From contig JADZFP010000165.1 of the NCBI GenBank assembly GCA_020849825.1, positions 1 through 7,012 of the forward strand: a DNA stretch of 7,012 bases, written 5' to 3'. Made by a program: the position numbers and the translations under genes. The stretch is from Saprospiraceae bacterium (lineage in GTDB: Bacteria > Bacteroidota > Bacteroidia > Chitinophagales > Saprospiraceae). The notes under the pieces were generated by a model, which ran no database searches, was not told the DNA's origin, and saw nothing but the letters and a program-made list of their open reading frames with translations. Of the stretch, positions 1-4,729 are shown one piece after another (the first letter of the stretch is position 1; each line of letters begins with the position of its first letter).

Positions 1-2084
1 GACTGTCCTGCCGGGATCATCACTTTCTGGAAACCTTTCAGTTCTTTCACCGGCCGGGTGACGGAGCCCACCAGGTCTCGGACGTAGAGTTGCACGACTT
101 CCTCGCCGTCGCGCGAGCCGGTGTTTTTTACATTCACCAATACCTGCAGGGTTTGACCTTTTTTAAAGGTTGTTCTGTTCACTTTGGGCTCATCGTATTC
201 GAAGGTCGTATAACTCAGTCCGAAGCCGAAAGGATACTGCGGCGAGTTAGGTGAATCGATATACTGGGTGGTCAACTTGGAATTCGGATCGTAGGGCCTT
301 CCGGTGCTTTTTTCATTATAAAAAACAGGTACCTGTCCGACGGAGCGGGGGAACGACATGGGCAACTTGCCCGAAGGGTTGTATTCGCCCAGTAAAACGT
401 CGGTCAGGGCATTGCCGGTTTCGGTGCCCAACCACCAGGCCTCCAGAATAGCCGAGGCGCTGCCTGCAATTTGTGTAAATACCAAGGGCCGGCCATTCAT
501 CAGCACGACCACTACTGGCTTGCCTGTGCCGACGAGTTCCTGCACCAGTTCTTCCTGCACGCCGGGCAAATTGAGCTCGGTTCGGGAAGCCGCCTCGCCG
601 CTCATTTGCGCTTTTTCACCTATTGCCACCACGATGACATCGGCAGATTTGGCCACCCGGACGGCTTCGGCAAAGCCGGATTTGTCGTGACCGTCCAGTT
701 CGCAACCTTTGGCGTAGGTGGCTTGAATACCGGCCGTTCGAAGTCCTTCGCGCAGGCTGACGCAGTCGTTGAAGTTGCCGGCGGCGCACCAGTTGCCGAT
801 GAGTTCGGTTTTATTATCAGCCAGCGGTCCGATCAATGCGATTTTCTGGTTGCGGTTGAGGGGCAGTACGTTTCGCTCGTTTTTCAGCAATACAATGCTT
901 TTACGCGATACGTCGCGGGCGGCAGCGCGGTGTTCGGCAGAGAGGATCGTTTTTTTCTCCCGGTCGGTATTGCAGAATTTGTACGGATCGTCGAAAAGTC
1001 CCAGATCAAATTTGGCTTGCAGAATACGCCGGACGGCATCGTCGATCACCTGCAAGGGTACTTTGCCTTCTTTTACCGATTGCGCCAAAAAACGCTGGTA
1101 GGCAGCACTTTGCATGTCCATGTCCACCCCGGCGTTTACGGCCAGTTCGCCCGCTTCTTTTTCATTGGCAACCACGCCGTGAAGAACCATTTCATTGATC
1201 GACGTGTAATCGGTCACTACAAAACCTTTGAAGCCCCATTCGTTGCGGAGGATGTCGGTGAGCAGGTATTTGTTGCCAGTGGCGGGCACGCCGTCGTAGT
1301 CGTTGAAAGAGGTCATTACCGTGGCGGCGCCGGCTTTGACGGCGGCTTCGTAGGGCGGCAGGTAGTATTCGCGGAAGAAGCGTTCACTCATGTCGACCGT
1401 GTTGTAATCGCGGCCGGCCGTGCCTGCGCCGTAACCGGCGTAGTGTTTCACACAGGCCATTACCGCGTCGGTCTGACCAATTCCTTTTCCCTGGAAACCC
1501 CGTACACGGGCTTCCGCGATGCGGCAACCCAGCCAGGTATCCTCGCCGGCGCCTTCCATCACGCGTCCCCAGCGCGGATCGCGGGAGACATCGACCATCG
1601 GGGCGAAGGTCCAGTGTAACCCGGCTGCCGATGCTTCGGCGCCGGCCACGCGGGCCGATTTTTCTATCGCTTCCAGGTCCCAGCTGGCGGCCTCTCCGAG
1701 CGGTATCGGGAAGATGGTTTTGTAGCCGTGAATGACGTCGTAGCCAAAAATAAGAGGGATGTGCAGACGGGTTTCTTCAACGGCAATACGTTGTAATTCG
1801 CGGGTAAATGCCGCGGTATGGCTGTTGAACAACGCGCCGCAATTCCCTTTCCTGATATCGTTTTTGTACCCTTCGCGGATCGTCGGTCCAGTGCTTCCCC
1901 AATCGGTGGTAAAAAGCGTCATTTGACCGATCTTTTCTTCGAGGGTCATTTGTGCGAGCAATTTTTCAACGCGTGGATCGAAGGTCGTCCCGTTGGCAGT
2001 TGCGTCTTTGTTTAGAACAAAGCCCATGATGCCAGCCATAGAAACGACGGCAAAAAGGACCAACAGAATATGTGTTTTTTTCAT
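1..2084 (-). CDS. bglX: BglX-type GH3 beta-glucosidase, 3' end cut off by window edge
   Basis: Exo-acting glycoside hydrolase family 3 enzyme that removes terminal beta-linked glucose from oligosaccharides, probably in the periplasm. My translation gives 694 residues with no stop before the window edge. Residues 6-24 are a hydrophobic signal segment with no lipobox Cys. The (beta/alpha)8 domain spans about 35-370: KHYAGYGAGTAGRDYN at 213-228, and the expected nucleophile Asp292 in FVVTDY. The alpha/beta sandwich spans about 390-580: LLKNERNVLPL, LMNGRPL, then NPSGKLPMSFPRSVGQVPV at 569-587. Glu497 in SGEAASRT matches the HEASSRT segment recalled from E. coli BglX, where the acid/base is expected. 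YPFGFGLSYT (617-626) leads into the fibronectin-III-like domain, of which about 60 residues are present. E. coli BglX is about 765 residues, so roughly 70-80 are probably missing. The ATG at 2084 is chosen because the signal peptide follows at once; no Shine-Dalgarno is seen. It lies 51 bp after the PF10091-esterase gene and is probably co-transcribed with it. The family is certain; the linkage specificity is not. Confidence 0.96.
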   Translation of the reverse strand, partial: MKKTHILLVLFAVVSMAGIMGFVLNKDATANGTTFDPRVEKLLAQMTLEEKIGQMTLFTTDWGSTGPTIREGYKNDIRKGNCGALFNSHTAAFTRELQRIAVEETRLHIPLIFGYDVIHGYKTIFPIPLGEAASWDLEAIEKSARVAGAEASAAGLHWTFAPMVDVSRDPRWGRVMEGAGEDTWLGCRIAEARVRGFQGKGIGQTDAVMACVKHYAGYGAGTAGRDYNTVDMSERFFREYYLPPYEAAVKAGAATVMTSFNDYDGVPATGNKYLLTDILRNEWGFKGFVVTDYTSINEMVLHGVVANEKEAGELAVNAGVDMDMQSAAYQRFLAQSVKEGKVPLQVIDDAVRRILQAKFDLGLFDDPYKFCNTDREKKTILSAEHRAAARDVSRKSIVLLKNERNVLPLNRNQKIALIGPLADNKTELIGNWCAAGNFNDCVSLREGLRTAGIQATYAKGCELDGHDKSGFAEAVRVAKSADVIVVAIGEKAQMSGEAASRTELNLPGVQEELVQELVGTGKPVVVVLMNGRPLVFTQIAGSASAILEAWWLGTETGNALTDVLLGEYNPSGKLPMSFPRSVGQVPVFYNEKSTGRPYDPNSKLTTQYIDSPNSPQYPFGFGLSYTTFEYDEPKVNRTTFKKGQTLQVLVNVKNTGSRDGEEVVQLYVRDLVGSVTRPVKELKGFQKVMIPAGQ

Positions 2085-2135
2085 GTTATTAATTTGAAAA
2101 TCAATTAAGTAAGTAAATGATTGTTGTGCCGCTGC
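2085..2135 (-). promoter_or_regulatory. Short AT-rich leader before the GH3 gene
   Basis: This 51-bp gap between the esterase-fusion stop and the GH3 start is much more AT-rich than the genes beside it. No GGAGG-like ribosome binding site is present; the bases just before the ATG are A/T-rich, as is common in Bacteroidota, where initiation depends little on Shine-Dalgarno pairing. A weak inverted repeat (AATTGA and TCAAATT, one bulged base, 2091-2106) is visible. I do not find a convincing Bacteroidota promoter (TTTG about 20 bases before TAnnTTTG). The gap therefore looks more like an operon-internal leader than an independent promoter, though a promoter inside the upstream gene cannot be excluded. 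Confidence 0.35.
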
Positions 2136-2834
2136 TTACTTTTTCCGCTGGGCAAACAACCAGTCCATCACCGCCGGATTGTAATAAGCGACAAACCAGA
2201 TATCGTGGTTGTAAGTGCTTAGTTCGGTGTATTTCACGTTGCCGCCGGCTTTTTGCAGCGCATCGACCATATTGCGGCTGTAAGAAACCGGTGTGGTTTC
2301 ATCGAGGCGGCCGTGCCACAGCCAGACGGGGATGTTTTTGATACGATCGACAAACCGGGGATCGCTCCTGCTGCAAATCGGGAGGCCTGCTGCAAACAAT
2401 TCCGGGCGGCGCATCATCAGGTCGAAACTGCCGGAACCGCCCATGCTTAGCCCGGTGATATAAACCCGGTCGGGGTCGATGTCCGGATTTTCCCGGATGG
2501 TTTTTTCGATCAGTTCGAGCGCCAGTTTTCCGGCCTCGGTCGGATCAGTGTTAAAGATTCCGTATCGTTCGATATTGGCGCCGCTCCAGCGGCTGTCAGA
2601 CGGGCATTGCGGGGCGATCAGGAAACAAGGGTGTTTTTCACGATTTTCCTTTTCACAAAAAGCGTAGACGCCGTTGCGCATGTGCGATGCATTGTCGGAG
2701 CCGCGCTCGCCGGAGCCGTGCAGGAATACAACCAGCGGGTAGCGTTTGCCTGCCCTGGGTTTATACCCCCTGGGTTCCATGAGTTGATAGGGCAATTGTC
2801 GGCCGCCAGGGCTGGTATACACTTCTCTTTTGAA
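2136..2834 (-). other. Esterase domain of the fusion protein (alpha/beta hydrolase, Ser626-Asp674-His706)
   Basis: This is the C-terminal third of the fusion protein, after the Pro/Ala linker encoded at 2835-2906. It resembles the poly(3-hydroxybutyrate) depolymerase/feruloyl-esterase-like (CE1-like) and COG4099 prolyl-oligopeptidase-like hydrolases often attached to carbohydrate enzymes in Bacteroidota. The order of the motifs, HGSGERG, then GLSMGGSG, then HGRLDETTPV, then NHDIW, is that of a complete, likely active enzyme. A role in removing acyl groups (for example succinyl or acetyl) from the glucan is plausible, but the sequence does not fix it; a peptidase-like or other esterase role remains possible. 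Confidence 0.85.
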
Positions 2835-4322
2835 AAAGCCGGCGGGTTCGAGTGGTACTTCGGGGTTGGCGGGTTGGGCTGCCAGGGGCGCAGGCGGCCG
2901 GGTTTTGACAGCATCCAGCCAGCCTCCGGTAAATCCGGCGCGCCGCAAGCCGGCAATGATGTAGGGGTTTTTCTTCATCAGGTTCCAGATCAGTCCGGTA
3001 CGGTAATTTTCGATCATAATCACGATCGGGCCCTGATCGATACCGAGGTAATCGACGTCAAACCAGCCGTTTTCACACCCCGGTGCGAAGGTGAAACTGG
3101 GGTTGAATGCATCCTTGAAGCCATACGGTCCCAGCAGTTGCGCGCCGTATTCCGTCCACATGGTTTCCAGCGCCGGGATGCAAACTTCGGGGGCGAAAGG
3201 CACCGATCCGCCGGCCGCCGTGGGGGCAATAGTGCCGTCGTCGCGGCCGTCGTAATCGACCGCTGCGCCGCGGGCGGAGTAGCCCTCGAACCAGACTTCC
3301 CGGCCGTTGAACATATCGTGTTTTACGGCGCCTTTGCGCACATCCTGCGGGCCGTCGCAAGCGGTAAGTCCCCAGATATTGGGCCCGTAACCGGCCCAGC
3401 CCTTCGGGTTGTCGATGCAATACTGCCGGTTGGCGAGCGTAGCGCGACGGCTGTTTTCAAAATAATCGATGCCTTTTTCGCGCATGTAGCGGTCGCGGAT
3501 GCCGCGAAAATCGATCCAGCAATGGCTGTATTGATGCCCGAACAAGGGGCCGAAATTGACCATCGACTGGCCTTTGTATTCATTCCAGAAATACGGTTTG
3601 CACCATTGTTCCCAGGCCTCAGGCCCGAGGGGATGTGTGGGCGAGCCCATTGCCATGAGCACCAGCACCATGGCTTCGTTGTAGCCGCGCCAGTCGGCGG
3701 AGATGAAACCACGTTCGGGAAACCAGCCCATGCTCATGCGCTGTTCCTCATTGAGCATCCAGTCCCATTCGACGCGGCGGTATAAGTAATCGGCAGTTTC
3801 GCGGATGGCCTTTTCGGTTGCATTATCGCCGTCGAAGTACGACATGCAGGAAAGGATACCGGCCATGAGCAGTCCGGTATCGATGGAGGAAAGTTCTACG
3901 GTTTGGAATCGGTGTGCGGTTTTGAGGTCGAGAAAGTGGTAAAAAAAGCCGCGATAACCCGAAACGCCGCTGGATTCGGGGCCCTGGGGCAGGTTTTTGA
4001 GTACGATCAGGGTTTTGAGCACCCGTTCGGCGGCTTGTTCGCGAGTGATCCAGCCGCGTTCGGCGCCGACCAGATAGCTGGTGAGTCCGAAGCCGGTCGC
4101 GGCGATGCTGGAAAAGGTCAGGGTGGGGTAGCGGTCGGGGATTTGCCAGTTTTCCTTGTCGGCCAATTCCCAGAAATAGAGGAAGTTGCGACGTTGTAAT
4201 TCATCCAGTGAAAAAGGGGCGACCAATTGATCTTTCTGCAAAACAGCCGGGTTGCGCTGTTGGCTTTGGCCTGCCCAGGAAGGAAAGATCAGCAGGAAAA
4301 GGATGAGGAAATATTTTGACAT
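2136..4322 (-). CDS. Exported fusion: PF10091 glycoamylase (GH144-like) domain plus C-terminal esterase
   Basis: Complete protein of 728 residues. Residues 1-20 are a signal peptide (short charged start, LILFLLIF core) with no lipobox, so a periplasmic or secreted enzyme is expected. Residues about 36-468 form a PF10091 (alpha/alpha)6-type glycosidase domain, with GYRGFFYHFLD (122-132), ELSSIDTGLL (143-152), MGWFPERGF (198-206), GYNEAMVLVLMAMGSPTHPL (213-232), HQYSHCWIDFRG (263-274), YFENSRRATLANRQYC (287-302), DDGTIAPTAA (361-370) and IENYRTGLIW (437-446). Glu143, Asp148 and Glu216 are candidate active-site acids. A Pro/Ala-rich linker (about 473-496) leads to an alpha/beta-hydrolase domain (497-728) with HGSGERG (535-541, oxyanion region), GLSMG (nucleophile Ser626), Asp674 in HGRLDETTP and His706 in YNHDIW, a full catalytic triad. 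PF10091 proteins include beta-1,2-glucanases, so this is probably a glucan hydrolase joined to a deacylase; both substrates are inferred. The frame stays open upstream to an ATG at 4433, but that start would place 37 arginine-rich residues, encoded partly by the intergenic hairpin, before the signal peptide. ATG 4322 is preferred. Confidence 0.94.
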   Translation of the reverse strand: MSKYFLILFLLIFPSWAGQSQQRNPAVLQKDQLVAPFSLDELQRRNFLYFWELADKENWQIPDRYPTLTFSSIAATGFGLTSYLVGAERGWITREQAAERVLKTLIVLKNLPQGPESSGVSGYRGFFYHFLDLKTAHRFQTVELSSIDTGLLMAGILSCMSYFDGDNATEKAIRETADYLYRRVEWDWMLNEEQRMSMGWFPERGFISADWRGYNEAMVLVLMAMGSPTHPLGPEAWEQWCKPYFWNEYKGQSMVNFGPLFGHQYSHCWIDFRGIRDRYMREKGIDYFENSRRATLANRQYCIDNPKGWAGYGPNIWGLTACDGPQDVRKGAVKHDMFNGREVWFEGYSARGAAVDYDGRDDGTIAPTAAGGSVPFAPEVCIPALETMWTEYGAQLLGPYGFKDAFNPSFTFAPGCENGWFDVDYLGIDQGPIVIMIENYRTGLIWNLMKKNPYIIAGLRRAGFTGGWLDAVKTRPPAPLAAQPANPEVPLEPAGFFKREVYTSPGGRQLPYQLMEPRGYKPRAGKRYPLVVFLHGSGERGSDNASHMRNGVYAFCEKENREKHPCFLIAPQCPSDSRWSGANIERYGIFNTDPTEAGKLALELIEKTIRENPDIDPDRVYITGLSMGGSGSFDLMMRRPELFAAGLPICSRSDPRFVDRIKNIPVWLWHGRLDETTPVSYSRNMVDALQKAGGNVKYTELSTYNHDIWFVAYYNPAVMDWLFAQRKK
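2919..4217 (-). other. PF10091 glycoamylase / GH144-like domain of the fusion protein
   Basis: This is the N-terminal catalytic domain, residues about 36-468. The long run of conserved blocks (the FFYHFLD, ELSSIDT, GYNEAM, SPTHPL, HQYSH.WIDFRG, YFENSRRATLANR, DDGTIAPTAA and IENYRTGL series) is the hallmark of PF10091. 'Glucoamylase' is a historical label: characterised members act on beta-1,2-glucan (GH144 endo-beta-1,2-glucanase of Chitinophaga, and the related GH189 domain of cyclic glucan synthases). An endo-acting beta-1,2-glucanase is therefore the first guess; activity on another glucan cannot be ruled out from sequence. Confidence 0.88.
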
Positions 4323-4384
4323 GGAGGGAGTGTTTTGCGCCGTCAGCATAAGCCTGCTGATTGGAAAGCGTCGGGATATTAATT

Positions 4385-4446
4385 CACGCAAAAGCGCAAG
4401 GCGCACCAGGACATTCCGGTCTTTGCGCGCCAAGCGCCTTTGCGTG
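4385..4446. repeat. Imperfect palindromic intergenic element (22-nt arms, 18-nt loop)
   Basis: The arms are at 4385-4406 and 4425-4446. On the minus-strand transcript 18 of 22 positions are Watson-Crick pairs, two are G-U wobbles, and the only mismatch is a central two-base U-U internal loop. Because the same two positions would be A-C mismatches in plus-strand RNA, the minus-strand RNA folds better. The wording is CGCAAAGGCGC-like, a type I associate with dispersed intergenic repeats in Bacteroidota and relatives (recollection, not a search). No T-tract follows on either strand, so this is not a standard intrinsic terminator. It may instead affect mRNA stability or read-through between the two genes. 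Confidence 0.7.
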
Positions 4447-4457
4447 GTGACTGGGTT

Positions 4458-4488
4458 CGGAAGGTTTTACCGGTGCGGCAGCCTTCCG
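4458..4488 (-). terminator. Weak stem-loop just after the modular-protein stop
   Basis: CGGAAGG and CCTTCCG form a perfect 7-bp inverted repeat around a 17-nt loop, starting ten bases after the TAA of the upstream gene in the direction of transcription. The position suits a 3'-end structure. The loop is long and no run of T follows, so efficient intrinsic termination is doubtful; it may be an mRNA 3'-protecting stem or chance. Confidence 0.25.
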
Positions 4489-4498
4489 TCGGTGAAGA

Positions 4499-4729
4499 TT
4501 ACTGTTTCACAAATTTGGCATTGCTCAACAGCACACCTTTCGAGTTGTAACCGGCGATGACGTACACACCCGTGGGCATGTCAGCCACATTCACTTCGAC
4601 GCGGAGGTCGAGGTTGGTGTTGACCGTTTGTACACGCTGGCCGTAGGCGTTGAAGATTTCGAGGCGGGACACGTCCTGGAAATTTTCGACGTAAAGCAGG
4701 TCGCTGACCGGGTTGGGCGAGATTTTCAT
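4499..4729 (-). other. C-terminal type IX secretion (Por) sorting domain
   Basis: The last 76 residues match the type A sorting domain (Por_Secre_tail family): KISPNPVSDLLYVEN, then LEIFNAYGQRV, then the ADMPTGVYVIAGYN strand pair, ending in FVKQ. SPNP near the start, a GQ-V turn, GVY and a basic last strand are the recognised landmarks. The domain is recognised by the type IX translocon and normally removed on export, often with attachment to lipopolysaccharide. Its presence shows that the organism has, or descends from a lineage with, gliding/Por secretion machinery. Confidence 0.95.

Larger units (their letters stand above)
4323..4498. other. Intergenic region between the modular secreted protein and the fusion enzyme
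   Basis: This 176-bp region has no credible gene. It carries, in transcription order, a 7-bp inverted repeat ten bases after the upstream stop codon, then a long imperfect hairpin, then about 60 bases of leader before the fusion-enzyme ATG at 4322. I could not identify a convincing Bacteroidota promoter or Shine-Dalgarno site in the leader. Whether the downstream pair is co-transcribed with the upstream gene or starts here is therefore open; a gap of this size would allow a promoter. Confidence 0.6.

Noticed and set aside
471..1619. A 382-codon plus-strand open frame
   Set aside because: It is antisense to the GH3 catalytic domain, whose motifs are unambiguous; the translation has no domain character.
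2607..3785. A 392-codon plus-strand open frame
   Set aside because: It is antisense to the PF10091-esterase gene and is explained as a codon-bias shadow.
4323..4384. A Bacteroidota-type promoter for the fusion enzyme
   Set aside because: A TTTTG and an AT-rich stretch are present near 4375-4395, but no TAnnTTTG lies at the right distance, so I could not support a call.
4323..4433. Upstream ATG at 4433 as start of the fusion enzyme
   Set aside because: It would add 37 arginine-rich residues, encoded partly by the palindromic element, ahead of a normal signal peptide that begins at the ATG at 4322.
4385..4446. The long hairpin as an intrinsic terminator or inverted repeat of an insertion sequence
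   Set aside because: No T-tract follows on either strand, and there is no transposase gene or target duplication around it.
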